A stretch of DNA of 52,492 bases from Candidatus Thorarchaeota archaeon (GTDB lineage Archaea; Asgardarchaeota; Thorarchaeia; Thorarchaeales; Thorarchaeaceae). A program made the position numbers and the translations under genes. The notes under the pieces are model-generated. The model was not told the origin of the DNA. It was given only the letters and a program-made list of their open reading frames with translations, and ran no database searches. This document shows, piece by piece, positions 17,205 through 27,800 of the stretch (the first letter of the stretch is position 1; each line of letters starts with the position of its first letter). The stretch spans positions 1-52,492 of the forward strand of contig JAEORG010000090.1 in the NCBI GenBank assembly GCA_016841005.1. Direction: 5' to 3'.

Positions 17205-18353
17205 GTGAATAATATGAAGATTGTCCATGTTTGTCCTTTTGTTGGAGAGCAACTAGGTGGTTCAGAAAGATTCGTTTCCACTTTAATAGGAGCACAAAGG
17301 ACAAAACACGATATCCATCTGATTACGACAACTAGATACCCATCACGCGCAGGAGTTCAACAATATAAGGGAATTGTAATCCATCGTTTCTATTCTCCAA
17401 TTGTATTTTGGAATATCAATCCGCTAGGTATTATCCTTCATCGTCTCAACACATTCAGTGATAGGATATTTCATATTCACTCTCATCTGTATTTTCTTTC
17501 AAATCAAGTAGCTTTTATGAATACCATTCGAAACATGAAAACACTCCTCCATCTGCATGGTGGGATTGGACCCCCTCCATTCAGAACTTCTATGATGAAA
17601 ACGCTTTCCAAAAGGGTTTATGACAATTCACTTGGACAATTCACTTTGAAGCATAGTGATATCATTGCATCTGTTTCAATGAAAGATTTGGATTTCTTAA
17701 AGGATTATACAGAATGCAAGTCCGAAAAACTAAGATACATTCCAAATTATGTAGATACGAGGAAATTCTATCCTAAAGAACCAACTGAAGAGAATCAGGG
17801 GAAAGTTCTTCTTTATGTAGGTGATTTCGAACCTTGGAAAGGAATTGATGTCATTATTGATTGGGCTCGAAGAACGAATCATTCTTTTGAAGAAGATCTT
17901 ACTCTACGTTTTATTGGACAAGGTTCGAGGACACCTCAATTGATGAGTTTACAACACTTTTGTCATGAGGTAAAAAATAAGATCCATGTTGAAATTCTAG
18001 GTCAAAAGAGTCACAATGAGATTCCTGAATATATGCGAAATGCTGATGCCTTGCTGTTCACGTCTTATTGGGAGGGTTTGCCCACAGTTATTCTGGAAGC
18101 TATGGCTTCAGGACTGCCAGTGATTTCGACTCCAGTGGGTGATATACCTCGTATCATAGAGAATATGAAAAATGGGATTCTTGTTGAACATAATCCATAC
18201 AGTCTTGAGTCAGCTGTGAATATGCTATTTGAAGAACCGACAAAGACATCCCAAATTGCTCTGAATGCAATGGATGTGGTTAAAGAAATGTATAATCTGA
18301 AAAGAGTAATGAATGATGTTGATGATGCCTATGAAGCTCTAGCGAAAATATGA
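17205..18353 (+). CDS. GT4-family glycosyltransferase
   Basis: This 382-residue GT-B enzyme is a textbook GT4: KIVHVCPFVGEQLGGSERFV at the N-terminus, IHSHLYFLS, VLLYVGDFEPWKGIDVII at the start of the donor domain, and the full E290-x7-E298 motif in WEGLPTVILEAMASGLPVIS. It is expected to work on the cytosolic face on a lipid-linked oligosaccharide. GTG at 17205 and ATG at 17214 are both possible starts; neither has a clear ribosome site. It begins 128 bases from the divergent GT-C gene and leads a plus-strand run of GT4, GT4 and GT-C. The sugar cannot be assigned. Confidence 0.9.
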   Translation: MNNMKIVHVCPFVGEQLGGSERFVSTLIGAQRTKHDIHLITTTRYPSRAGVQQYKGIVIHRFYSPIVFWNINPLGIILHRLNTFSDRIFHIHSHLYFLSNQVAFMNTIRNMKTLLHLHGGIGPPPFRTSMMKTLSKRVYDNSLGQFTLKHSDIIASVSMKDLDFLKDYTECKSEKLRYIPNYVDTRKFYPKEPTEENQGKVLLYVGDFEPWKGIDVIIDWARRTNHSFEEDLTLRFIGQGSRTPQLMSLQHFCHEVKNKIHVEILGQKSHNEIPEYMRNADALLFTSYWEGLPTVILEAMASGLPVISTPVGDIPRIIENMKNGILVEHNPYSLESAVNMLFEEPTKTSQIALNAMDVVKEMYNLKRVMNDVDDAYEALAKI

Positions 18354-18410
18354 GGTTCTCTTTCAGATAAATCGAATAGACTTAAATCAAATTCTGAGCG
18401 GCAAAATCTG

Positions 18411-19589
18411 ATGCCAATGCCTCTTATCAGTGACGAAACATCTCACTATCATATTGGATTTATCTCACAGATGCGAATAGATAGTCCATATACAGCACAA
18501 GGAAAAGGATATTCAGAAGCGTTGGCTCTTTCTGAAAAAGTGGGTCAATGTCTATTCTTCTGTTACACTTCAAAGAAAAAAATCTGGAGTTCAAAAGTGA
18601 GCTCGCATCTTTCAATGTATGCTATACCGATCACATTGAGTAATAACTTCATCACGTCTTTACTTAGTTATTTATTGGCATTGATTCGGATGGTATCTGT
18701 TATACTCAGTTTAAATGCAAAATGTGGAATAGCAATCATTCGGGCAGAGAATTCCGTTCTAGGTGGTCTACCAGCTTTGCTTACAAAATTCCTGTCAGGA
18801 GTACCTTTTGGTATTTGGCTTGGAGGAATGGAAGAAAAAGCAATAATACACAGGTTCTCTCATCCTGTTATCCAAAATGTTCTCATCTGGATAATTCGCC
18901 AGTTGAAGCGACTCATCTTTTCAATCTCTGAATTCATTTTGTGCATTAGTAGAGAATTGCAGATTAATGCACTGAGTCTAGGTGGAACCAGAGTGATACC
19001 AACTCCAAATTTCATCGACTTCTCTAAGTTTTCAGAGAAAAGAAAAACTGAACCTCGCGATTATCAGACAATAGTTTACCTTGGTCGACTTGAGCCTGAG
19101 AAAGGAATTAGCATCTTAAGGAACTCCATTCAGAACCTGAGTACAAGAAATGATTGGCGTTTATGGTTGATTGGTACCGGATCACAATTGAACCAATTCG
19201 TGTCAATGTCAGATCCCCGTATCTCAATCTTGGGTCAGGTACCACATTCGAAAATACCAAGTTTACTTTCACAATGTGACATTCTAGTTCTTCCCTCTTT
19301 CACAGAGGGGGCTCCTGCTGCTATCCTTGAAGCAATGGCTTCTGGTTTAGCCATCGTTGCCACTAATGTTGGTGGTATACCTCATATGATTACTTCCAAT
19401 AGAGAAGGTCTTCTTGTTGATCCCCAGTCAACTCCTCTACTATCCGATGCATTAACAACTCTACTTGATAATCCAAATCTTGTCACTCAGATGGGAATTA
19501 ATGGACGAAGAAAGGTTGAACTTCTTTCAAAGCAGTATTTTAGAATTCAGCTACCATTATATTCTCAATGCAACTATCTTCAAAAGTAG
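18411..19589 (+). CDS. GT4-family glycosyltransferase
   Basis: This 392-residue GT4 enzyme has a weakly conserved acceptor domain with a hydrophobic stretch (LLSYLLALIRMVSVILSL) that may touch the membrane. Its donor domain is clear: TIVYLGRLEPEKGISILR, LIGTGSQLNQF, HSKIPSLLSQCDILVLPSFTEG and the E-x7-E motif in EGAPAAILEAMASGLAIVAT followed by NVGGIP. Two ATG codons (18411 and 18417) can start it. It lies 57 bases after the preceding GT4 and 42 before a GT-C gene, so a three-gene transcription unit is likely. Confidence 0.9.
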   Translation: MPMPLISDETSHYHIGFISQMRIDSPYTAQGKGYSEALALSEKVGQCLFFCYTSKKKIWSSKVSSHLSMYAIPITLSNNFITSLLSYLLALIRMVSVILSLNAKCGIAIIRAENSVLGGLPALLTKFLSGVPFGIWLGGMEEKAIIHRFSHPVIQNVLIWIIRQLKRLIFSISEFILCISRELQINALSLGGTRVIPTPNFIDFSKFSEKRKTEPRDYQTIVYLGRLEPEKGISILRNSIQNLSTRNDWRLWLIGTGSQLNQFVSMSDPRISILGQVPHSKIPSLLSQCDILVLPSFTEGAPAAILEAMASGLAIVATNVGGIPHMITSNREGLLVDPQSTPLLSDALTTLLDNPNLVTQMGINGRRKVELLSKQYFRIQLPLYSQCNYLQK

Positions 19590-19631
19590 TACGCGACGGA
19601 AATATTAGCTGGTTGTAAGGAGATACGTCTC

Positions 19632-21839
19632 TTGAATACTGAGAACAGTGCGAAAAGAAATACCTTGAGAATAATAATTCTCGGTCTAGTCATAATCACA
19701 ATATTTCTCTTGTCAGTGGTGAATCTTTCCTTTCTGTTCATTAGCAATATTCCCCCGTTCTATCTTATTGAAACACCTCTTCGCAAAATTAGCTATTTAA
19801 TAGTCCTCATAGGAATCGTTGCACCATTTTTGTATGCTCTATCGAGATATGAAGGATCCCTTCAAGAGGTATTTTCTTCTTTGATAGAATCAGGAGGAAC
19901 CTCTTCATCATCCGAAACATCTGGATATCCAAAGACAATTGCCGCAATCATTTTAATACCTCTAATATCCATCTTTGCAATTTCTTTTGGTTTTGGTAGC
20001 TTTCAGCCACACGGATTTGACACTGGATACTATGTTCTTCTTGGAGAAATAGCTCATGAAAACGGGATTCTATACGCTTTTTTGGAATATCAACGACCTA
20101 TCCCTACAATTATCTCACTCATCTTATTCATTTCATTCGACGATACCCTCATAATTGGGATCTTCCTGCCTTACATAGTAGCTATCATTAGTTCATTGAT
20201 TGTCTTTCTTGCAAGTATCAGGATTTCCCAACGAGTTTCCTATTCAATGCTTGCGACAATTCTGTACATATTCTCAGGATCTTTCATTCGCTTTCACTAT
20301 GATCTACTTTCCCAATCTCTTTCTCTTGCTTTTTTCTGGCTGCTTATTGTAGAACTATCAAGGATTACTACAAAGGTTCAAGATGGCCACGATTATAGGA
20401 ATATTACTTTACTTTCAATAATATTGGGCTTTATTCTTTTTACTAGCACTGCTTTCTTTCTCTTAGTCGGAGCTTTTCTTGCTATTCTATTTATCATCGA
20501 TAAGCACTTCCGGAATTGGGGGATAGGCATATTGCTGAGATTGGTACCCATTAAATTTAGGAATTCCACCTCTAAAACGCAAAAGCCAAAGTTCCTAATT
20601 GTTCTCATCGTTTCAATTACTTGCATCATTCTAGCATGGTTATTCCTTCCTAGAATCTCTCATGTAGTTGCTGATTCCTCTCTGTTCAACCCTCCAATTC
20701 AGTGGCACTGGATTCTCCAGTGGGACTCGATATTCTTCATCTCTCTATTCTTTATTGGTGTGTTTGCACTTAGTAATGGGTATATACAAATAAGCGACTC
20801 CGAGAAACTATTCCTCAATCGTTTAGCCATTTGGAATGCATTTCTTTTATTCCTTATCATAGTTTCTGGATACGATCAGTCTTATCGTTTTGTCATACTC
20901 TTCAATCTATTCTTTTTTGCCGCTCATGGACTGTTTTCATCAGTAAATGGCATATACGAACTCCTTGTCCCGAAAATATCGGAATCCATGATGACTTTTA
21001 GACACACTCGAATCTCTTTCAGACTTCTATTATCTATCACAATAATTCTGTTAATTGCTTCAACTAATTTTCAAAATGCATATGTTCCTTCGTATAGTTA
21101 CTTTCCTACATCTGAACAGACCAATGAACTAGCATACTTTCGTTCAGAATTTGGTTTCGAAAATTCAAGTGTTCGATACATGATTGAAAAATCTCGGTGG
21201 TCAGCAAGCACATACTGGTTGCAAGCATACTTGGGTAGGAATGTTACAACAGTGAATAACTACTGGGAAACAAACCTAACGGATTCAAAATATATCTTTT
21301 CAAGTATGTTCACCAGGATTCCGTTCATTGTTCTTTCTAGAGGTGAAGAACTAACTCCTACTTCATATCTTGTCGATGGTGAACTGCTAAACGATTATCT
21401 TCAGGGAGTTTACGACCAAGAACTATTAGACAGATTAAATGAATCATCCTTTGTTTTCGCAGACGTTTTCAATTCAAGTTGGACCCCAGTTTACATGACT
21501 GAAAATGCATACGTTGGTGAGAATATCTCAATTCAGGTGAAGGAGTGGCTCAGAGGTGGTTTCAGATACTTGCTTGGATCCTCTGAGATTCAGATGCTAA
21601 ATCAAACCGTTTTCAGTTGTAAGGCGAATTCTTCTTTATCACAAATAATGCTCGAATACTTCTATGAGGAACTGAGAGTCGGTGCATATAAAATTGATAA
21701 ATTACCAAATACTAACTCTAGTATTTCAATGATAATTGATATTCCTAATCTAGGGAGTCCATATCTTGATGAAATTCGATTTAGCTTTATTGGACGGGAA
21801 AATGTAACTGTTACTGTCGATTGGCTCGCGTTGCTATAG
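19632..21839 (+). CDS. GT-C-like membrane glycosyltransferase with ectodomain
   Basis: This 735-residue polytopic protein has membrane helices from about residue 12 to 490, then an extracytoplasmic domain of about 245 residues with several N-x-S/T sites. The first external loop after the opening helices holds FQPHGFDTGYYVLLGEIAHE, the acidic motif typical of GT-C enzymes, and FIRFHYDLLSQSLSLAFFW follows. The TTG start at 19632 is preceded by AAGGAGA at 19617-19622. It follows two GT4 genes and converges on the second flippase across 40 bases. A role in transferring or polymerising sugars outside the membrane is inferred from architecture; no AglB motif is seen. Confidence 0.65.
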   Translation: MNTENSAKRNTLRIIILGLVIITIFLLSVVNLSFLFISNIPPFYLIETPLRKISYLIVLIGIVAPFLYALSRYEGSLQEVFSSLIESGGTSSSSETSGYPKTIAAIILIPLISIFAISFGFGSFQPHGFDTGYYVLLGEIAHENGILYAFLEYQRPIPTIISLILFISFDDTLIIGIFLPYIVAIISSLIVFLASIRISQRVSYSMLATILYIFSGSFIRFHYDLLSQSLSLAFFWLLIVELSRITTKVQDGHDYRNITLLSIILGFILFTSTAFFLLVGAFLAILFIIDKHFRNWGIGILLRLVPIKFRNSTSKTQKPKFLIVLIVSITCIILAWLFLPRISHVVADSSLFNPPIQWHWILQWDSIFFISLFFIGVFALSNGYIQISDSEKLFLNRLAIWNAFLLFLIIVSGYDQSYRFVILFNLFFFAAHGLFSSVNGIYELLVPKISESMMTFRHTRISFRLLLSITIILLIASTNFQNAYVPSYSYFPTSEQTNELAYFRSEFGFENSSVRYMIEKSRWSASTYWLQAYLGRNVTTVNNYWETNLTDSKYIFSSMFTRIPFIVLSRGEELTPTSYLVDGELLNDYLQGVYDQELLDRLNESSFVFADVFNSSWTPVYMTENAYVGENISIQVKEWLRGGFRYLLGSSEIQMLNQTVFSCKANSSLSQIMLEYFYEELRVGAYKIDKLPNTNSSISMIIDIPNLGSPYLDEIRFSFIGRENVTVTVDWLALL

Positions 21840-21879
21840 ATCAATATGAATTATTGAGGATAGCATCAGATATTGCAAA

Positions 21880-23331
21880 TCAGAAATCACTATTTCTAGA
21901 CTCACCTTTCCTCATGAAAGATTTTAGTATGCTTAGCCAGAATGATAACTCGTCTTGAAGGATTCCAGTTTTTAATGTGAACAGTAAGAAGATCGGGATT
22001 ATGAACAATGCATAGAATGCAAATCCGAAGAAGACGTTGATTAAGAATCCTCCCAAGCTTAAGAGAAGCAAGCTGATTGCTTTTATTCCTACTTTCTTAT
22101 CCATCCTGATTCCCACTTCTCTCAGTAAGACGAACATGATTATTATCTGAAGTCCAAATCTTGCTAAGTGCAGAGTGCTAAGTCCTATTGAACTGTAGAG
22201 TGGTAGGATGATTATTGAAGCAATGAATGCGATTATTGTAGTCACTGTTGAAGTACCTGCTTCGAAATTTGGACGGTTTAAGGCATAGGCAGTTGATCTT
22301 AGTAGATTAACCGCAGCAGCTAGTCCATATGCCGGCCATAGTATGTTTAGAATGGATAGTGAGTCGACATACTCTGGTACGATAAGAGTAATTGCTTCAA
22401 GTGGAATTAACCACAATAAAAGTGAAGATGCTACAGTGACGAATATGATATGTTGAACCCCCTCAGTTACGACGTTTTGAGCGAGTTCTTGATTACTTGA
22501 CATGTACGAATGGGTCACAACCGAAACTGCATCCCCTAGCATCAAAATAGGTGATGCAATAGTTGCGGCTAATGCGTATTTTCCTGCTTCATTTAGTCCA
22601 TGTAGATTTCCCAAGTATAAGAAAAGACCATCTCTTGATATTGTTTGAAGTATTGATGAGGAGTAAGCCATGGCAATAAATTCAAGGGTTCTAATTGAGA
22701 CATTTCCTCTTTCAATCTCTTTCATTCGAGCACTTTGAAGCGAAGCGAATTGAAAGACAGCACCAAAAGCATACGCCAGAGTGAATGCAGCTAAGTATCC
22801 TAGAGGGTCACTCCGAAGAGCTGACGTATTCAGCAATCCAATTCCTATTAGAAATGAAATTGGGACTATCAATTGAGCGAGGGCGTCTTCCTTGAATTTC
22901 TTCAAGCCCATTAGAGCTGACGAATTCATCCTCATTATTGCAAAGACCGGGAAGAAAATACCTGCCCAGATGAGAGAAACTGAACCCCCTGGAACGATTG
23001 GATTCAGAGCATCGCTGAATACACTCGAAATCGAAATAATTAGGAAAGTTGCAAGGAAAATAATCAGAAGTGTGTTTCGAAAGAGAATCCACCTTTTCTT
23101 GGTACCTGCTGAGAATCTGTTGATAATTACCCAGTCTAGTCCTCCAATTACTACCGTTGCTAGCAGATAAGTGGCGGAAGTCGTTGAAGAAAAGAATCCG
23201 TATCCAGCAATCCCAAGGAAATTGGCTGTGAGGAGGAATGCGAATAATTTCATCAATGATGAGGCAATAGATGCTGAAAAAACGACCCCTGTATTTCTAA
23301 CTACTTCTGTAGAGCCTATATCTGCACTCAT
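21880..23331 (-). CDS. Second Wzx-type flippase
   Basis: This 483-residue protein of the PST/Wzx branch of the MOP superfamily has about 14 hydrophobic segments. It opens with a short soluble lead and VVFSASIASSLMKLFAFLLTANFLGIAGYGFFSS, the pattern of flippase N-termini in which an ARFLGxxGYG motif joins the first two helices. Later segments AGKYALAATIASPILMLGDA and SILNILWPAYGLAAAVNLLR are also characteristic. It differs strongly from the first flippase at 11944-13452, so the locus may export two glycan types or precursors. ATG at 23331 is the start. It diverges from the GT4 gene at 23504 and converges with the GT-C gene. Confidence 0.9.
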   Translation of the reverse strand: MSADIGSTEVVRNTGVVFSASIASSLMKLFAFLLTANFLGIAGYGFFSSTTSATYLLATVVIGGLDWVIINRFSAGTKKRWILFRNTLLIIFLATFLIISISSVFSDALNPIVPGGSVSLIWAGIFFPVFAIMRMNSSALMGLKKFKEDALAQLIVPISFLIGIGLLNTSALRSDPLGYLAAFTLAYAFGAVFQFASLQSARMKEIERGNVSIRTLEFIAMAYSSSILQTISRDGLFLYLGNLHGLNEAGKYALAATIASPILMLGDAVSVVTHSYMSSNQELAQNVVTEGVQHIIFVTVASSLLLWLIPLEAITLIVPEYVDSLSILNILWPAYGLAAAVNLLRSTAYALNRPNFEAGTSTVTTIIAFIASIIILPLYSSIGLSTLHLARFGLQIIIMFVLLREVGIRMDKKVGIKAISLLLLSLGGFLINVFFGFAFYALFIIPIFLLFTLKTGILQDELSFWLSILKSFMRKGESRNSDF

Positions 23332-23503
23332 CGCCAGTGTACCAAATCCTTTCGTTATTGAGAATCTTCGGAATTTGTTTCACAATTAATGTTTCCCATC
23401 TGTATCAATAACTCCCTTCGTGTCATGTTTAATTCTGGCCTTCCATATTTGGGATTCTATCGAGATATTTGCTCCTCCTATCAAAAGGTATTAAGGTGTC
23501 ATT

Positions 23504-24634
23504 TTGACTAGAGCGAGTGCAATGACCGAAGAAGAGAGATCAGAAATTCATCGTAGGATGAGGATACTTTTCGTTGCCCGAACATTCCCTCCGGTTATTG
23601 GTGGAATTCAGATCTATCTATATAATTTAAGAAGATCACTTGCTGAAAAGGCTGAAGTACGGAGCTTAATTATTCATATGAATAAATTCTTGGTCATCTT
23701 GTCATTCCCCTTTTTCATCTTAGGAATCATAATCAAGGTTTGGCGATGGAAGCCCGATATCGTTTATTTCGGTACTCCAGTTCTGGGACTCCCATCCTAT
23801 TTTGTTTCACGCTTATTACGAATTCCAACTGCTACGACTATATATGGACTCGAACTGACCAGAACTACCCCTATCTATCGTGTTCTTATTGACAGATTCA
23901 TTTTCTGGTATTCTAGTTTAATTGCTATCAGTAACGCATCCAAAAATCTTACAGTGCGTAAGGGTATAGAGCAAACTAAGGTGCCCGTTATTCTTCCAGG
24001 TGTGAACTTTCCTGAAACAATGAGGCTGGGAATTCAGAATCTACCAGCTGGTTTGAAGATTGAAGATGACTATCTCATATATGTAGGACGACTAATTCCT
24101 CGAAAAGGAGCATATTGGTTAGTAGATTCACTAGCTGAGATCATCCTGAAGCGGCATCCGACAATCAAAATTGTAATTGTCGGAGATGGTCCTGATTATT
24201 CCAAGATTAAGGCGCGCATAGAGAGTATGGACCTAGAAAAGTCGATAATAATGACTGGGGCTGTGGATGATACGCTTCTAAAATATCTATATAGCGAAGC
24301 GAAGGCATTTTTGATGCCAAACATATATGTTGAGGGCGATGCTGAAGGTTTTGGAATAGTTGTCGTCGAGGCTGGTATGTATGGAATTCCAGTTGTCGCA
24401 TCAAGGCTTCAAGGGATCAAAGATGCGTTAATCGAGAATGAAACTGGGCTCTTTGCAGATCCGATGAACCCACATGATTTTGCAGACAAAATCGATTTCA
24501 TCCTTAGTCCTGAATGGCAGGACCCGCAAGTGAAATCTAGAATTTCTGAGATTGTAAAACGTATCTTCTCTTGGAATCGAGTCGCTACTGAATACCTTGA
24601 GAGATTTAGAGAAGTGTGTTCAAAGGGGAATTGA
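23504..24634 (+). CDS. GT4-family glycosyltransferase
   Basis: This GT4 enzyme has up to 376 residues with a clear GT-B layout: MRILFVARTFPPVIGGIQIYLYNL at the start of the fold, HVILP-type linker VPVILPGVNF, donor domain DYLIYVGRLIPRKGAYWLVD, IVIVGDGPDYSKI, and the E-x7-E motif in EGFGIVVVEAGMYGIPVVAS. A hydrophobic patch (LVILSFPFFILGIIIKVW) may bind membrane. The start is ambiguous: TTG at 23504 follows AAGGTG at a fair distance, ATG at 23522 is in frame, and ATG at 23558 begins directly at the fold. It is preceded by 172 bases after the divergent flippase. Confidence 0.9.
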   Translation: MTRASAMTEEERSEIHRRMRILFVARTFPPVIGGIQIYLYNLRRSLAEKAEVRSLIIHMNKFLVILSFPFFILGIIIKVWRWKPDIVYFGTPVLGLPSYFVSRLLRIPTATTIYGLELTRTTPIYRVLIDRFIFWYSSLIAISNASKNLTVRKGIEQTKVPVILPGVNFPETMRLGIQNLPAGLKIEDDYLIYVGRLIPRKGAYWLVDSLAEIILKRHPTIKIVIVGDGPDYSKIKARIESMDLEKSIIMTGAVDDTLLKYLYSEAKAFLMPNIYVEGDAEGFGIVVVEAGMYGIPVVASRLQGIKDALIENETGLFADPMNPHDFADKIDFILSPEWQDPQVKSRISEIVKRIFSWNRVATEYLERFREVCSKGN

Positions 24635-24762
24635 ATATCTAGATATTGGTTGCAAAGTATATCCCACTTATTCCTCACCAATGTGATCGTGCTATTGCTC
24701 ATTTTATCAAAATTGAATTTCCGAGAATTATACAAGCATCTCTTCATCTCTAATCTAGAATA

Positions 24763-24770
24763 TTTATAAC
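24763..24770 (+). promoter_or_regulatory. Possible TATA box of the first arylsulfotransferase-like gene
   Basis: TTTATAAC lies 47 bases before the TTG start at 24818, and GAGG at 24806-24809 provides a ribosome site. The 183-base gap holds no other feature I can support. Confidence 0.4.
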
Positions 24771-24817
24771 TAAAGAGGGACATGTCGTGCTCCTGTGACA
24801 AAGTTAGAGGCGATTAA

Positions 24818-27800
24818 TTGCTAAGGCAAGCTAAGATAAAGATACCAAAGATTGCTGTTATAGTTCTTATTCTATCGCTTTTTGTGTTTCAATTCTGGCC
24901 TTTGAGCTCTCCTATCAATCAGAATCACCTCAAATCAAAAGAACTGGAGAATTATGACCCTTCAAGAGGTTCAAGCATCGCTTCTACAATCTACAAATCT
25001 GATTTCGATCTCGAGGTTATATCTACCGACGATTATTTTGAGGGTATGAACCTACTCAGTATATCAAGACGAAACATAACTGACTACCTTGATGTCCAGA
25101 ATATCACGGCCATCATAGATATGACTGGAGCAGTAGTCAACGCAGTGGAAACACAGTCATATGGACCATCGAAAATAATAAACTCGACAACAGCACTCCT
25201 TAGTGGAACTGACCATGTTTTATTTTGGAATTTTTTTGATAACACTACGAAAAGAATATCGTTGGGATCAACAGGTCATCATCATGATTTCGAGTTCAAT
25301 CCGCTAACCAATACTATCATTATATTCAAACAGATGGTGGAAATAATTGACAGCACCGAATATTTATACGATCAAATCAATGAATACGATCTTAGCGGCA
25401 ATCTTGTATGGAGTATAAACACGAGTTCATTTATCCCGCCAAGTCATTGGTGTCCATACGAGGATATCGATCAAACCTTACCCGACATCACCCATTCTAA
25501 CACTCTTTTCTGGGATATTGAAGAGGATATTATTTTCTATAACTCCAGAAATACTAACACCTTCTATAAGATAAACCACTCTTCAAGTGAGGTTGTATGG
25601 GGATTGGGCGAATATGGTAATTTCACATTATTCGATAGAAATGGTATCGAGCGTTCTAATCTATTCTACCATGCTCATTCAATTGAGATGATTAACAGTA
25701 CTATGTTTATTCTATTTGATAATGACTATCACAATCAAACATATTCCCAAAATAGGAAATCAAGAATACTTGAGATTTCTATAAATGAGAGCTCGATGGA
25801 AGCGATTGAATCTTGGTCCTATACACCTTCATTGGCATACTATAGTGCAACAATGGGTGATGCTGATAGATTACCAAATGGTAATAGACTTGGTACTTTT
25901 GGAACATACTACCATCCATATGGCAATTATGGGGCAAGAATATCAGAGGTGGACGATGAAGGCAAGCTTGTATGGGAGATGAACTTCCTGAATAGTGGGG
26001 AATATTGCTATTCAGTTTATCGAACAGAGAGATTCCAATATGGACCAATTCTCAATTCGCCTCAGGACATTAATATCCTTTCCAATCAAAATGCATCATT
26101 GACATGGGAAACATGGTATTCGCATAGGACCAAATCCGATATGCTGGGTTCTTATCAGTTATATCAGGATAGCATTCCAATTGCTAGTGACTCATTGATT
26201 TTCAATAAGTTTTGGGAGCGAACTCAAATCAATTTCACCCTCTCGAATTTATCAAAGGGGACACAGAATCTAACCCTGATTGTCACGGATGATCAAAGCA
26301 AACTAACTTCAGACACAATTCTTCTGAATATAGTTGATTTCTACTTGAATCATACTGGACCCGAAGAGATAGAATTAGGTGCATCTGATACAACGATTGC
26401 CTGGTATGGTGAAACAGTTTCTGATTTACAATGCAATATTACATCGAACTCTACGCTAATTAAAAGCTTTGTCTGGAATGGTAGCTCCTTTAGCATCGAT
26501 ATAGCACAATTAGGTGCTGGAGTTCATCTCATCGAGCTTAGATTGTGGAATGGTACATTAAAGGTCTATAATGAAACGCTGATAGTTACGGTTTCACCCA
26601 ATGCAAGTCCTACAATAAACCCATTGCAACAAGATACAATTGAATTCATCTGGAATCAAACAATCTCCTTCAGCTGGGTTATCTATGATTTGAGTCCCTA
26701 TCAGTGGAAAATATTTCTTGATGGAAACCTTACTGAAATGAATCCCTGGTTGTCAGATAATGAAACGATTCTCTGGATTCCTCCTGTATTAGATGAGGGT
26801 GAATACAATATCACTTTTCAGGTGGAAGATACATTTGGTTCAAAAACCTCTAAATCACATCAGTTGATAATTCATCCCCCAACTACTCCAATTATAGCGT
26901 ATTTTCTTTCCTCAGACGAAGTGATATGGGGAACTTCCTCTTCTGAGCTATCATGGGAAGTACATGGCGGATTAAATTGGACAATCTATCGAAATGGTAC
27001 ATTGTTTGAAGAAGGAACAATTGATGATGGACTGGTCACCCTACAAATAGCAAACTGGCAAAGCGATAATTGGTTATTGGGTAAATACAATATTACACTA
27101 CTAGTGTCAAATACTAATTCTTCAACATCAAAAACAGAAATAATTCGTGTATTCTTAGACTTCGGTGACGCTTATGCGAATGAGGTACTTGCAGTTTATT
27201 CTGAAGCATATCTCGATGCAGCAAACGCACTTGGTTCACCTGATGGCAATTTTGCAAGAATATTCCTTGATTATGGAAATGGATACCTTTCATTAGACAT
27301 GGGAAAAGATGAAGAAATTATAAACTTGGAAGGCAATGATTTTTGGGTATTTGCAGATCATGGGAATTATTCTGTCTTTGCTAGTAATGATTTGAATGAA
27401 CGTTTCAAATTTGTGGGAAGAGGTATTGGTAACAAATCATTTGATTTAGCTGATGCAGGCATCGATGCGGCAAGATACATCAGAGTTGAATACTACTATG
27501 GTGAAACTGTTTATTTAGACGCAATCGTGGGAGTGAACTATAACAAACCATTTTCAGATGAAACTCCTCCCCTGATTGAGGGTCCTCCAGATTTCCAGCT
27601 ACTCGAAAATGAGTCATATGTGTATATTACATGGATTGTAACTGATGCAACACCTTGGAATTACACGATTCTGATTGATGGAAGTCTCTATATTTCTTCT
27701 CCATGGAACGGATCGGACATTTCAATTACTTATCCTATAACTTCAAGTAATCAAATCAACTTCACAATTATCGTGTATGATGTTGTTGGGAATGTTGCTA

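Noticed and set aside
24409..24801. 130-codon minus-strand ORF
   Set aside because: Most of it is antisense to the conserved C-terminal part of a GT4 gene; treated as a shadow.
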